Origin: Candidatus Accumulibacter similis
GTDB taxonomy: Bacteria > Pseudomonadota > Gammaproteobacteria > Burkholderiales > Rhodocyclaceae
DNA: 64,000 nt
Assembly (NCBI GenBank): GCA_013347225.1
Contig: CP054595.1
Span: 2,104,415-2,168,414, forward strand
Direction of reading: 5' to 3'
Shown here: positions 17,142-27,101 of the stretch, in pieces
Layout of the letters: each line of letters starts with the position of its first letter
How positions within the stretch are numbered: the stretch's first letter is position 1
Notes under the pieces: model-generated
Told to the model about the DNA's origin: nothing
Database searches by the model: none
What the model saw: the letters and a program-made list of their open reading frames with translations, nothing else
Translations under genes and position numbers: made by a program

Positions 17142-18938
17142 ATGAATCTCGAACAGTTGCACCGCCGGCAGCCGCTCGTGCTGCAGCTCGCGGTCGGCAT
17201 GCTCGCCGTGGCGCTCGGCCTGCTGGCGCGGTCGGCGCTGGCCGCCGATGGCGCTGCCAGCGATCCCGACTGGTTGATGATGACCGTCGAACTGCTCGGC
17301 GGCCTGGCGATCTTCCTCTTCGGCATGATGCAGATGGAGGAGGGGCTGAAGGCGGTTGCCGGCGAAAGGATGAAGGGCATCCTCGCCAAGCTGACGGTCA
17401 ATCGCTTCATGGGCGTCGGCACCGGCGCGCTGGTGACGGCGGTGATCCAGTCGTCGTCGGTCACCACCGTGCTCGTCGTCGGCTTCATTTCGGCCGGCCT
17501 GATGTCGCTGTCGCAGTCGGTCGGCGTCATCATGGGAGCCAACATCGGCACGACGATCACCGCCCAGATCGTCGCCTTCAAGATCACCAAGGCCGCGCTG
17601 GGGATGATCGCCGTCGGTTTCGCGATGCTGTTCATCGCCAAGAGCGACAGGACCAAGCACTACGGCGAGATGCTGATGGGCCTCGGCATGGTCTTCTTCG
17701 GCATGCACGTGATGAGCGAGGCGATGGAACCGCTGCGCAGCTTCCAGCCCTTCCTCGACCTGATGAAGACGATGGACAACCCGCTCGTCGGCGTCCTGAT
17801 CGCCACTGCCTTCACCGCGCTGATCCAGTCGTCGTCGGCCTCGACCGGCATCGTCATCGTCATGGCCAGCCAGGGGTTCATCAGCCTGCAGGCGGGCATC
17901 GCGCTGGCTTTCGGCGCCAACATCGGCACCTGCGCGACGGCGCTGCTGGCGGTCATCGGCAAGCCGCGCGAGGCAGTCCGTGCGGCGCTGGTGCACCTCT
18001 TCTTCAACGTCGGCGGCGTGCTCATCTGGTTGCCCTTCATCGGCTTCATCGCCAATCTGGTCACCGCCATCTCGCCGTCGTACCCGGATCTCTCCGGAGC
18101 CGCCCGGCTGGCGGCCGAAACGCCGCGCCAGATCGCCAACGCACACACCTTCTTCAACGTCGCCAACACGCTGATCTTCATCTGGTTCACGACGCAGATC
18201 GCGCGCCTCGTCGAATGGCTGGTGCCCGACAAGGCGCTCGAGGAGGAAGCGATCATCGTGCGCACCAGGTTCCTGCAGGAGGAACTGTTGGGAACGCCGT
18301 CGCTGGCGCTCGACCAGGTGCGGATGGAGGTGATGCACATGGGCGAGACGGTCAATACCATGCTGCAGCGGATCATGCCGGCGATCATCCGCGGCGACCG
18401 CTCGGCGCTCGAGGAGATCCGGCAGATGGACGACACCGTCGACATCCTGCACGCGGGGATCATCGACTACCTCGGCCGCATCAGCAAGCAGCAACTCAGC
18501 GACGAGCAGACGCGCGAACTCCTGCAGTTGATGGAAGCGGTGAGCAACCTCGAGAACATCGGCGACATCGTCGAAACCAACCTGGTGGTGCTGGGATACG
18601 ATCGCATCAGGGACAAGGTCGAGATCAGCGAGGCGACGCAGGACGTGCTCAACGGCTTCCAGCAGGCGATCACACGGGCGGTGACGGCGGCCGTGCAGGC
18701 GGTTGCCCAACGCAACCAGCGTGCGGCGCAGGTGGTCACCGGGATGAAGGAGGAGATCAACGAGATCGCCGATTCAGCGGCGCTGCACGAGGCGCGCCGC
18801 CTCGTCGCCGAGGAACCGAACCGCATCCCGGCCTACACGATGGAGATCGACATCATCGAGAAGCAGAAGCGGATCTACTACTTTGCCAAGCGGATGGCCC
18901 GGACGGTGCTGCCCGCGGCGATCCTGCAGCGCGAGTGA
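17142..18938 (+). CDS. Na/Pi cotransporter family protein with PhoU-like domain
   Basis: 598 aa. After a leader-like hydrophobic segment the membrane part (about 45-350) carries two inverted repeats, each with the signature QSSS: VIQSSSVTTV (about 104-113) and LIQSSSASTGI (about 228-238). The C-terminal half (about 370-590) is a helical PhoU-like domain. These proteins import phosphate with sodium (NptA/YjbB relatives); some YjbB members export it. RBS GAGGAG at eight bases. Low-affinity phosphate transport would suit a polyphosphate-accumulating organism, though that is context inference. Confidence 0.9.
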   Translation: MNLEQLHRRQPLVLQLAVGMLAVALGLLARSALAADGAASDPDWLMMTVELLGGLAIFLFGMMQMEEGLKAVAGERMKGILAKLTVNRFMGVGTGALVTAVIQSSSVTTVLVVGFISAGLMSLSQSVGVIMGANIGTTITAQIVAFKITKAALGMIAVGFAMLFIAKSDRTKHYGEMLMGLGMVFFGMHVMSEAMEPLRSFQPFLDLMKTMDNPLVGVLIATAFTALIQSSSASTGIVIVMASQGFISLQAGIALAFGANIGTCATALLAVIGKPREAVRAALVHLFFNVGGVLIWLPFIGFIANLVTAISPSYPDLSGAARLAAETPRQIANAHTFFNVANTLIFIWFTTQIARLVEWLVPDKALEEEAIIVRTRFLQEELLGTPSLALDQVRMEVMHMGETVNTMLQRIMPAIIRGDRSALEEIRQMDDTVDILHAGIIDYLGRISKQQLSDEQTRELLQLMEAVSNLENIGDIVETNLVVLGYDRIRDKVEISEATQDVLNGFQQAITRAVTAAVQAVAQRNQRAAQVVTGMKEEINEIADSAALHEARRLVAEEPNRIPAYTMEIDIIEKQKRIYYFAKRMARTVLPAAILQRE

Positions 18939-19003
18939 GGCGGGGGGCGGCGGGGGGCGGCGGGCGCGGCAGAGCTCGCGTGCCGCCTGCGGGTGCCATC
19001 GCG

Positions 19004-20323
19004 CTACTGCTGCGAAGCATTGCCGTCGCCTTCCATCCTGCCAGGCGGACGGTCGGCGGCGGTGTCAGCCGCCGCCGCTACCCTGGCAGAGGGGCGCCTG
19101 ATGCGTACCTCATGGATGCGGCGCCGCGAGGCGCGCTCGATCTTCACCTCGAGACCCTCGATCTGGAAGCTCTCCCCGGGGCCCGGGATCCGTTCGAGAC
19201 TGCGGATGATCCAGAGATTCACCGAGTCGTACGGTTTGCCGGCGAAATCCTGTTCGAAATGCGCCTCCATGATGCGCAACTCGGTCGTTCCGTCCACCAC
19301 CAGTTCGCTGCCGTCCGGTTTCATCAGCAGGACCTGTTCGTCCGGCGGCGCTTCCTGGTCGTCGTAAATTTCGCCGACGAGTTCCTCGAGAATGTCCTCG
19401 AGCGTGAAGATGCCGAGCAGGCCGCCGAACTCGTTGACGACGACGATCAACTGGTCCTTGTTCGCCCGCAGCACGTCGAGCAGCCGGTCGACCGGCTGGT
19501 TCGGCGGGACGAACATCGGCTCGCTGCCGGCTTCCGCGAGGGTCCTGTGCAGGTTGCCCCGCGCGACTTCCCTGAGGATCTCCGGCAGCGTCACGACGTG
19601 GCTGATCTCTTCGGGGTTGCCAGCATAGAGTGGAATCCGGTAGTGCGACTGACTGGCGATCTCGGCCAGCGCGTCGCCGATCGTCCGTTGGCCGTCGAGC
19701 GAGAAGATCTGGTGGCGGTGAACCATGATGTCGCCGGCACGCAGCGTGCTGAAGTCGAAGATGCGGCGAATCATCTGGTGCTCGCCGGCCTCGATCGATC
19801 CCTCCTGCGTGCCGTGCTCGGCCATCGCGATCAGTTCGCTTTCGGTCACCGTCGGATCCTTCGGCGGGCTGGTCAGGCTGTGCATCCAGCTGATGAAGCC
19901 CTCGAGCGCCCACACCAGTGGCAGCATCAGCCTGCCGAGCAGTTCGAGTGGGCCGGCCGCCAGCAGCGCGACGGCGATCGCGTAGCGCGATCCGAAGGTC
20001 TTCGGCGTGATCTCGCCGAACATCAGCAGCAGCAGGGTGATCACGCCGACCGCGAGACCGGGGCCGAGATGCCCGAAATGCTCGGTTGCGACGACGGTGG
20101 CGAGGGTTGCGGCGGCGGTGTTCACCAGGTTGTTGCCGATCAGGATGATCACCAGCGTGCGGTTGAGATTGCCCTTCATCCGGTGCAGCGCCTTCGCGCC
20201 GAAGCGCCGCTCGGCCAGCAGCGCCTCGACACGTGCTCGCGAGAGCGACGTGATCGCCGTTTCGGAGCCGGAGAAGAAGGCCGAGAAAACCAGCAGGATG
20301 AAGAGGACGAAGGCTTCGAGCAT
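19004..20323 (-). CDS. CNNM/CorC family membrane protein with CBS pair (third subtype)
   Basis: 439 aa. DUF21 domain (about 1-190: SAFFSGSETAITSLSRARV, LIGNNLVNTAAATL, FGEITPKTFGS), CBS pair (about 205-330) and CorC-HlyC domain (about 345-420), then a polar tail. The order of motifs matches YfjD/CorB-type proteins. Monocistronic, convergent with nptA and separated from the next CNNM operon by a 670-base divergent spacer. Likely divalent cation handling; role distinct from the other four copies by sequence. Confidence 0.87.
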   Translation of the reverse strand: MLEAFVLFILLVFSAFFSGSETAITSLSRARVEALLAERRFGAKALHRMKGNLNRTLVIILIGNNLVNTAAATLATVVATEHFGHLGPGLAVGVITLLLLMFGEITPKTFGSRYAIAVALLAAGPLELLGRLMLPLVWALEGFISWMHSLTSPPKDPTVTESELIAMAEHGTQEGSIEAGEHQMIRRIFDFSTLRAGDIMVHRHQIFSLDGQRTIGDALAEIASQSHYRIPLYAGNPEEISHVVTLPEILREVARGNLHRTLAEAGSEPMFVPPNQPVDRLLDVLRANKDQLIVVVNEFGGLLGIFTLEDILEELVGEIYDDQEAPPDEQVLLMKPDGSELVVDGTTELRIMEAHFEQDFAGKPYDSVNLWIIRSLERIPGPGESFQIEGLEVKIERASRRRIHEVRIRRPSARVAAAADTAADRPPGRMEGDGNASQQ

Positions 20324-20993
20324 CGGCGACCGTTTGCAGCAGGCGGAGTCCTGGCTGGGTGGAATGGGGGGACGAATCGCCTATTTACACGAGAACCTGC
20401 CTCCGGACAACAAGCGCTCGCCGTTGCGTAAGCGGGCGACGAAGCCTCGCTGCCTGGGCGCCGGCTGCGGCCAGTCGTTCGTCATGAGAGCTGTCGACGA
20501 CGGGCGCACGTCCCAGGCGCGGGAGTTGTCGAGGCGACGCTCCAGAAACCACTTGCGACGGGCTGCCCCCAGACTTGGCGGCGAATTGCCCTTGCTGTCA
20601 ACGATGGCCAGGCAGTCGCATCGTCCTTGACTCTGGCATCAAGCTGCCGCACAATCTGCCCCCATGTCGTTCGCGGGTTGATTCCCCATTTTACGTCTGC
20701 CCTCTCGCCGCAGCGATGCTGCCGGCGACGTGTCTCTCCTCCCCCGCCTGCCGGCGGACATTCGTTTCGTGGCACGAAGACCGGTCGTTGCGCGAGCATC
20801 CGCCGGTGCCAAAGACAGTTCCCATCCTGCATTCTGTTGTGACCGTCGCCGACGGATGTCGGCTGGCGATCGACTGCCCGGTTGGCCGGTACCGGTGTCA
20901 GTGCGGCTGCCGCCGGCCTGTTGCGCAATCCCTTGGCCGCCGAAAGGCGGATGATGTCTCATTGTGGTCTCTTACTGGAGGAAGGTGTGAACC
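20324..20993. other. long divergent intergenic region
   Basis: 670 bases between two CNNM genes. Base composition is a little lower in GC than the genes. I see no plausible gene on either strand, no riboswitch consensus that I can match (including the magnesium types) and no terminator. Short frames here are Arg/Pro/Cys-rich noise. It is long enough to hold an RNA element, which a covariance search would settle. Confidence 0.35.
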
Positions 20994-22394
20994 ATGGATC
21001 CTGCCCTATGGATCGAACTGATTGTCTTTGTCGTCCTGCTCGGTTTCTCGGGCTTCTTCTCGAGCACTGAAACGTCGCTGTTCTCGCTCAGCCAGTTCCA
21101 GCTCGACCAGATGCGCGCGGCGAAGAATCCGCGCATCGAACTCATTGAACGTCTGCGCAGCGAACCGCGGCGGCTGATCGTCACCATCCTGATCGGCAAC
21201 GAATTCGTCAATGTTTCGGCATCGGTGATCTCGGCAGCGATGATCATCCACCTCTTCGGCGCCGAGAACGAGATGATCAACCTGCTGGTGATGGTGCCGA
21301 TCCTGCTGCTCTTCGGCGAGATCACGCCGAAGGTCCTGGCGATCCGCAACAACGTTGCCTTTGCCAGCGCGGAGTGTCGTCCGATTGCCCTCTTTGCCCG
21401 GCTGATCACGCCGCTGCGCGAGGTCATCCGGCACATCGCCGATTTCTTCATCACGCTGATCGTCGGCAAGCAGCGCTCGGAGGGCAATCTGGTCACCGAG
21501 GACATGATCCGCACGCTGGTGCATGATGCCGTCGGCGAGGGCGCGCTCGACAGCCAGGAAGCCCAGTACATCGAGAAGATTTTCGACTTCGGCAACAAGT
21601 CGCTGAGCGACATCATGCGACCGCGCTCGGACATCCAGTTCCTTTCGGCCGACCTGCCGGTGAGCGAGCTGCTGGCGCAGATCCGGGCGACGCGGCAGTC
21701 GCGCTATCCGGTCTTCAAGGGGCATCGTGACACGATCCTCGGCATCCTCTATACGCGCGACCTGCTCGGGGTCGATCTCGCCAGGCTAGAGCGCGACCCG
21801 CAGGGAATCCGCAAGCTGCTGCGGCAGCCGAACTTCTTCCCGGAATCGAAACCGGCCGTCGAGCTGTTCCACACCTTCCGCCAGCGCAAGCTGTCGTTCG
21901 CGCTGATCGTCGACGAGTACGGCGGCGTCACCGGCCTGGTGACGATGGAGGACCTGCTCGAATGCGTCTTCGGCGAGATCGCCAGTCCCTCCGACAGCGA
22001 CGTCGTGCCACGGCACCTGATGAGCGACCTGGCGGACGGCCGCCGCCTGATCGACACCAGCATGCCGCTCGACGACTTCAGCCAGGAGTTCGGCGTGCGG
22101 ATCGAGAGCGAGGAAGTCGAAACCGTCGCCGGGGCGCTGCTGCAGGCCTTCGGCGAGCTGCCGGCGAGCGGCGCGACGATCGAACTCTGTGGTCTCAGGT
22201 TCACGGTCGAAGACCTGGAACACAACCGCATCACGCGCGTTCTCGTCGAACGCCTGCCGGCACCGAGCGCGCCGGCGGCGGCTGACGGCGCTGACGCCGC
22301 TGCCGGCAACGAAACGTCGCCGGCGGCCGCCGCGGTGGATGCGGCCGCAGCGTCGAACGAGGCCAAATCGGACAACAAGAGGGAGGGTGCCTGA
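20994..22394 (+). CDS. CNNM/CorC family membrane protein with CBS pair (EPRRL type)
   Basis: 466 aa. DUF21 domain (about 1-175: SGFFSSTETSLFSLSQFQL, EPRRLIVTILIGNEFVN, FGEITPKVLAIR), CBS pair (about 195-320), CorC-HlyC domain (about 335-420), then an Ala-rich tail of about 45 residues that is probably disordered. RBS GGAGGAAG before the ATG. It is the closest relative in the window of the gene at 14606-16144, and the next gene begins on the base after its stop codon. Confidence 0.87.
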   Translation: MDPALWIELIVFVVLLGFSGFFSSTETSLFSLSQFQLDQMRAAKNPRIELIERLRSEPRRLIVTILIGNEFVNVSASVISAAMIIHLFGAENEMINLLVMVPILLLFGEITPKVLAIRNNVAFASAECRPIALFARLITPLREVIRHIADFFITLIVGKQRSEGNLVTEDMIRTLVHDAVGEGALDSQEAQYIEKIFDFGNKSLSDIMRPRSDIQFLSADLPVSELLAQIRATRQSRYPVFKGHRDTILGILYTRDLLGVDLARLERDPQGIRKLLRQPNFFPESKPAVELFHTFRQRKLSFALIVDEYGGVTGLVTMEDLLECVFGEIASPSDSDVVPRHLMSDLADGRRLIDTSMPLDDFSQEFGVRIESEEVETVAGALLQAFGELPASGATIELCGLRFTVEDLEHNRITRVLVERLPAPSAPAAADGADAAAGNETSPAAAAVDAAAASNEAKSDNKREGA

Positions 22395-23642
22395 ATGCCT
22401 GACATTCTGCTCACGGCCCTGCTGATGGTCGTCTGCCTGCTGGCCGAGGCCTTCTTTTCCGGCTCCGAGCTGGGCGTTGTCAGCGCCGACCGCATGAAGC
22501 TGCGCCACGACGCGGCCAAGGGATCGCGCGGCGCGCGGATGGCGCTCGAAATGCTCGAGAAGCGGCCCGAGTGGCTGCTGTCGACGACGCTCGTCGGGAC
22601 CAACATCGCCGTCGTCGCCAACTCGACGATCGCCACCGCGCTGATGATCCAGCTCTTCGGCGAGGCCGGCAGCTGGCTCGCGGTCGTCCTCGTCGCGCCG
22701 CTGATCTGGGTGTTCGGCGAGATCGTGCCGAAGAGCGTCTTCCAGCAGCGCGCCGACGTGATCACGCCCTACGTCATCTACATCCTGCGCTTCTTCTCGA
22801 TCGTCTTTGCGCCGATCCTGATCTTCTTCGTCACCCTGTCGAAGTTCCTCTCGCGCCTCGCCGGCGCGGGCGCCGAGCACAACCCGTTCACGCTGCGCGA
22901 ACAGATCCAGAGCATGGTGCAGATGCCGCCGCAGGAGGGCGGCGACATCCAGCAGATCGAGAAGACGATGATCCGCCGCATGTTCAACTTCTCGGAGACC
23001 ACGGTCTACAAGGTGATGGTGCCGCTGATCGACGTCAACGCCGTCGACCGGCGCTGCACCGTCGGTGAGGCGGTGCGTCTGGCGGTGCAGTGTTCGCACG
23101 TCCGCCTGCCGGTCTACGACGGGCGGATCGACCGCGTCATCGGCGTGCTCAATACGATGGACCTGCTCGGTGTCGACCCGGCGACGCCGATCGAGGGATT
23201 CATCGGACCGACGCGCTATGTGCCGACGAGCAAGAGCGCCGAGTCGATGCTCGTCGAGCTGCGCAAGGATGGCGACGCGATGGCGGTGGTGATGGACGAA
23301 TTCGGCGGCGCCGAGGGCATCGTCACGATCGAGGACATCATCGAGGAAGTGGTCGAGGACATCGAGGACGAGTACGACCGCCAGGAGAAGCCGGCCGAAT
23401 GGTTCCGCAAGATCGGCCATCACGACTACCTCGTCAGTGCGCGTGCCAACCCGACGCTGCTGCTCGAGAAGCTCGGCCTGAAACTGCCGGGCGAGGGCAG
23501 CTACGATACGCTGTCCGGCTTCCTGCTCGAGTTTGCGCGCGAGATTCCCAAGCCGGGAACGACGATCGAGGTCGCAGGAATCAAGTTCACGATTCAGCGC
23601 GCGACACCGCAGGTCATCCAGGAAGTCCAGATCCGCTGGTAG
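22395..23642 (+). CDS. CNNM/CorC family membrane protein with CBS pair (GTNIA type)
   Basis: 415 aa. DUF21 domain (about 1-160: AEAFFSGSELGVVSADRMKL, TTLVGTNIAVVANS, FGEIVPKSVFQQR), CBS pair (about 185-310) and CorC-HlyC domain (about 325-415). Resembles the gene at 13334-14590, so the order EPRRL type then GTNIA type is the same in both operons. Start directly abuts the previous stop; the RBS GAGGG lies inside the upstream coding end. Confidence 0.87.
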   Translation: MPDILLTALLMVVCLLAEAFFSGSELGVVSADRMKLRHDAAKGSRGARMALEMLEKRPEWLLSTTLVGTNIAVVANSTIATALMIQLFGEAGSWLAVVLVAPLIWVFGEIVPKSVFQQRADVITPYVIYILRFFSIVFAPILIFFVTLSKFLSRLAGAGAEHNPFTLREQIQSMVQMPPQEGGDIQQIEKTMIRRMFNFSETTVYKVMVPLIDVNAVDRRCTVGEAVRLAVQCSHVRLPVYDGRIDRVIGVLNTMDLLGVDPATPIEGFIGPTRYVPTSKSAESMLVELRKDGDAMAVVMDEFGGAEGIVTIEDIIEEVVEDIEDEYDRQEKPAEWFRKIGHHDYLVSARANPTLLLEKLGLKLPGEGSYDTLSGFLLEFAREIPKPGTTIEVAGIKFTIQRATPQVIQEVQIRW

Positions 23643-23644
23643 AA

Positions 23645-23683
23645 GGCGCCGGCGCCGTCGCGGGACCATGTTCCGCCGGCGCC
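23645..23683. terminator. GC hairpin between convergent genes
   Basis: Perfect 10 bp inverted repeat GGCGCCGGCG / CGCCGGCGCC (23645-23654 with 23674-23683) with a 19-base loop, located between the stops of a CNNM gene and trkH. No T-run follows on either side, so a bidirectional terminator is only a reasonable guess. Confidence 0.4.
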
Positions 23684-23698
23684 GGCTTCCCGGTGGAG

Positions 23699-25159
23699 CT
23701 AGCGCCGCCAGAAAGCCGGCATCAGCAGGACCAGCAGCGTGAAGATCTCGAGGCGGCCGAGCAGCATGGCCCAGGTGCATACCCAGGTCTGGAAGTCGGT
23801 GAGCACGGCGTAGGTGGTCGCCGGGCCGACGAGGTTGAGACCGGGGCCGGTGTTGTTGATGCAGGCGACGACGGCCGAAAAGGCGGTGATCACGTCGAGC
23901 CGTGTGGCGACCAGCAGCAGCGTCAGCGAGACGATCGACACGACGTAGATGAAGAGGAAGCCGAGGATCGCGTGCAGCACGTGGTCGGGGACGACGCTGG
24001 TCCCGAAGCGCACGCTCTGCAGGCCGCGCGGGTGCATCGCCCGCATCAGTTCGCGGAACACCTGCTTGTAGAGGATCACCGCCCGGATCATCTTGATGCC
24101 GCCGCCGGCCGATCCCGAGCAGGCGACGAAGCTGCCGAGGAAGAGGATCCACAACTGCGCGAACAGCGGCCATTGGGCATAATCGGTGGTGGCAAAGCCG
24201 AGCGAGGTGGCGAGCGATACCGAGTGGAAGGCGACATAACGGAAAGTGGTCAGAAAATCGTCGTAGATGCCATCCGGCAGCAGATAGACGGTCAGCGCCA
24301 GGCTGCTCAGGGCGAGAAAGCCGAGGAAATAGTGTGCTTCGACGTCAAGGCGGTAGGGGCGCAACGAACGCTTCGCCAGGGCGAGGAAGTGGGTGCTGTA
24401 ATTGATGCCGGCGAGCAGCGCGAAGAAGAGGACGACGAGTTCGATCTCGAGGCTGTCGAAGTGGCCGAGGCTGGCATCCTTGGTCGAGAAGCCGCCGAGG
24501 CCCATGATCGAGAAGGCGTGCAGCAGCGCGTCCCACGGCGTCATCCCGGCATGGTGGAGGCAGAGTCCGCAGGCGACCGTCAGGATCACATACACCACCC
24601 ACAGCCCCTTGGCGGTTTCGGTCAACCGCGGCGTGATCTTCGAATCCTTCATCGGGCCGGGCGTTTCCGCCTTGAGCATGCTGCGGCCGCCGAAGCCGAG
24701 CAGCGGCAGGATCGCCACGGCGAGGACGACGACGCCGAGGCCGCCGATCCAGTGCATGAAGGTGCGCCAGAAATTGATCGACAGCGGCAGGTGGTCGAGC
24801 CCCGAAAGAACCGTCGCCCCGGTCGCCGTCAGTCCCGAGACGGCTTCGAAATAGGCGTCGGTCCACGACAGCCCGTCGATGTGCAGGTAGAGCGGCAGCG
24901 CGCCGAAGGCCGGCAGCAGCGACCAGATCAGCGCCACCAGCAGGAAGCTCTCGCGCACGCGCATCTCGCGCCGCCGGTGGCGCACCGAGAAGGTCAGCGC
25001 GGCGCCGACGGCGACGGTGATCAGGACGGCTTCGTCGTAGGCGCTGTGCGCGCCGTCGTCGCTCAGCCAGGAGAGGCTGAGCGGTACCAGCATCAGCCCG
25101 CCGAAGCCGACGATCAGGATACCGAGAATGTAGATTACGGGTGCGAAGCGGTCGATCAT
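23699..25159 (-). CDS. trkH: TrkH family potassium uptake protein
   Basis: 486 aa potassium-translocating subunit of a Trk/Ktr system with about ten membrane helices arranged as four M-P-M repeats. The selectivity-filter segments are visible in order: SGLTATGATV (about 112), SIMGLGGFST (about 221), LATSLGFATT (about 315) and CINNTGPGLN (about 434). The start at MIDRFAPV matches the usual N terminus. No trkA/ktrA cytoplasmic subunit lies beside it. It is divergent from the DUF1538 operon over 437 bases. Confidence 0.9.
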   Translation of the reverse strand: MIDRFAPVIYILGILIVGFGGLMLVPLSLSWLSDDGAHSAYDEAVLITVAVGAALTFSVRHRRREMRVRESFLLVALIWSLLPAFGALPLYLHIDGLSWTDAYFEAVSGLTATGATVLSGLDHLPLSINFWRTFMHWIGGLGVVVLAVAILPLLGFGGRSMLKAETPGPMKDSKITPRLTETAKGLWVVYVILTVACGLCLHHAGMTPWDALLHAFSIMGLGGFSTKDASLGHFDSLEIELVVLFFALLAGINYSTHFLALAKRSLRPYRLDVEAHYFLGFLALSSLALTVYLLPDGIYDDFLTTFRYVAFHSVSLATSLGFATTDYAQWPLFAQLWILFLGSFVACSGSAGGGIKMIRAVILYKQVFRELMRAMHPRGLQSVRFGTSVVPDHVLHAILGFLFIYVVSIVSLTLLLVATRLDVITAFSAVVACINNTGPGLNLVGPATTYAVLTDFQTWVCTWAMLLGRLEIFTLLVLLMPAFWRR

Positions 25160-25596
25160 CTGCGGGCCCTGCCGGCGGCGAAAAACCGATCCAAGTGTGG
25201 GGCGCGGGATCGGCGGCTTGGCGACCGGATCCGGGCGCGCGGCCGTCGGCGGCACGTCGCGCCGACCCTCCGCATGGCGCTCTTTGCCGCAGGCCCCGGC
25301 GCCCTGGGCCGGTCGATGATGCGGACATGAGTATGGCCTTTCGTGGCCGCAGCCGTCAATCACGATCGCCGCTGCCGACATTCTGCAGTGGCCTTCCGCG
25401 AACCAGGACGGCGGCGCGCGGCCATGCCATGGGGATTTGACCTGCAAGTCTTGTCTCCGCCGACGATCTCGGGCATGATTCCGGCCCATGGCGAAGACGA
25501 CTGATCCCGACCCGTTTCCTGCAGCATATTTTCACCGTCGCCGCTTCGCCGTTTTCCAGGCCCGCCGCCGCTCGCTGACGGCGGTGGAGGCCTAGG
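25160..25596. other. divergent intergenic region
   Basis: 437 bases between trkH and the DUF1538 operon, holding the promoters of both. No gene, and no -35/-10 pair I would defend. An inverted or AT-rich operator is not obvious. Confidence 0.3.
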
Positions 25597-27096
25597 GTGC
25601 GTCTCGGTTCGCTCATCCGCGTCATCCGCGAGCTGCTGCACGAAGCGGCGCGCGATCTCGCGCCGACGCTGATCGTCGTCGTCATCTTCCAGGTCTTCTT
25701 CATCCAGAGCATGCCCGACAGCCCGGCGGCGCTGATCGGTGGTTTTGCCGTCGTCCTGCTCGGGCTGGCGCTGTTCGTCAAGGGGCTGGACGCGGCGATC
25801 TTTCCCGCCGGCGAGACGATGGCTTTCGATTTCGCGCGGCGCGGCTCCTTTCTCTGGCTGATGTTCTTCGCCTTCTGCGTCAGCTTCGCGTCGGTGGCCG
25901 CCGAGCCGGCGCTGATGGCGGTTGCCTACAAGGCGGAGGCGGTGTCGGGCGGCAGCATGGGCGCGCTGACGCTGCGCATGGTGGCGGCGCTCGGCGTCGG
26001 CCTGGCGGTCGTCGTCGGCGTCTGGCGCATCGTCCTCGGCCACTCGATCGGCAACTACCTGATTCCCGGTTATCTGATCGTCATCGTGCTGACGATCTTC
26101 TCGCCGCCGCAACTGGTCGGTCTGGCGTTCGATTCCGGCGGGGTCGTCGCCTCGACCGTCACCGCGCCGCTGCTGACCGCTCTCGGCGTCGGCCTGGCGA
26201 CCAGCATCCGCGGTCGCAACCCGATGCTCGACGGCTTCGGGCTGATCGCCTTCGGCGCCCTGGCGCCGATGATCATCATCCAGCTCTACGGCATCGTCTT
26301 CTTCGTCCCCGCCGAGGCGGGCACCGCGGTGCTGCTGATTCCGAGCGACGACCAGCACAAGTACGCCGCGCTCGAGTTGCTGCTCGACTTCCTGATCATG
26401 GTCAGGAACCTGCTGCCGATCATCGCCGTCGTACTGTTCTCGAGTTTCGTCATCCTGCGCCGGCCGCTTGCCGACCCGCGGGGTCTGGCGGTGGGAATGG
26501 TGCTGGTGGCGATCGGCCTGTTCATGTTCGACGAGGGTCTGCAGGTCGGGCTCTTCCCGCTCGGCGACGAAATGACCAACGGCCTGATGCGCGACGGGGT
26601 GGCGATGTGGGTGCTCTACCTCTACGGCTTCCTGATCGGTTTTGCGACGACGATGGCCGAACCCGCCTTGATCGCGCTGTCGATCAAGGCCGACGAGGTC
26701 AGCCTCGGGCAGTTGAAGGGCTTCTGGTTGCGCACGCTGGTGTCGATCGGTGTCGGCATCGGCATCGTCATCGGCTGTGCGCGCATCGTCGCTGGCACGA
26801 ACATCGCCTACTGGCTGATTCCCGGCTACCTGTTGGTGTTGCTGATGACCCGCTTTGCGCCGCGCTTCATCGTCCCGATCGCCTATGACTGCGGCGGCGT
26901 GACGACCTCGACGGTGACCGTGCCGTTGGTCACCGCGCTCGGCGTCGGGCTGGCCACGCGCACACCCGGCCGCGACCCGATGATCGACGGCTTCGGCCTG
27001 ATCGCCTTCGCCTCGCTGCTGCCGATGATCATCGTCATGTCTTATGGCATGCTTGCCACCTGGTTGCTGCGCGCCAGGAAACCCGCCAAGGAGTAA
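25597..27096 (+). CDS. DUF1538 domain-containing membrane protein, putative transporter
   Basis: 499 aa polytopic membrane protein made of two homologous halves (about 1-235 and 265-499). Each half contains a matching set of signatures: FDSGGVVASTVTAPLLTALG (about 170-189) versus YDCGGVTTSTVTVPLVTALG (about 430-449), and SIRGRNPMLDGFGLIAFGAL versus RTPGRDPMIDGFGLIAFASL. The repeated glycine, Thr and Ser-rich segments resemble substrate-contact regions of a transporter, but no substrate is known. Start is GTG with GGTGGAGG upstream. The PII-like gene begins five bases after its stop. Confidence 0.88.
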   Translation: MRLGSLIRVIRELLHEAARDLAPTLIVVVIFQVFFIQSMPDSPAALIGGFAVVLLGLALFVKGLDAAIFPAGETMAFDFARRGSFLWLMFFAFCVSFASVAAEPALMAVAYKAEAVSGGSMGALTLRMVAALGVGLAVVVGVWRIVLGHSIGNYLIPGYLIVIVLTIFSPPQLVGLAFDSGGVVASTVTAPLLTALGVGLATSIRGRNPMLDGFGLIAFGALAPMIIIQLYGIVFFVPAEAGTAVLLIPSDDQHKYAALELLLDFLIMVRNLLPIIAVVLFSSFVILRRPLADPRGLAVGMVLVAIGLFMFDEGLQVGLFPLGDEMTNGLMRDGVAMWVLYLYGFLIGFATTMAEPALIALSIKADEVSLGQLKGFWLRTLVSIGVGIGIVIGCARIVAGTNIAYWLIPGYLLVLLMTRFAPRFIVPIAYDCGGVTTSTVTVPLVTALGVGLATRTPGRDPMIDGFGLIAFASLLPMIIVMSYGMLATWLLRARKPAKE

Positions 27097-27101
27097 AGCC
27101 G

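Noticed and set aside
18215..20431. Open frame running from nptA into the antisense of a CNNM gene
   Set aside because: Overlaps two confident genes and has no recognisable domain.
21786..24173. Very long minus-strand open frame crossing two CNNM genes and trkH's end
   Set aside because: It spans two plus-strand genes and part of trkH in another frame; composition is Arg/His/Asp-rich noise.
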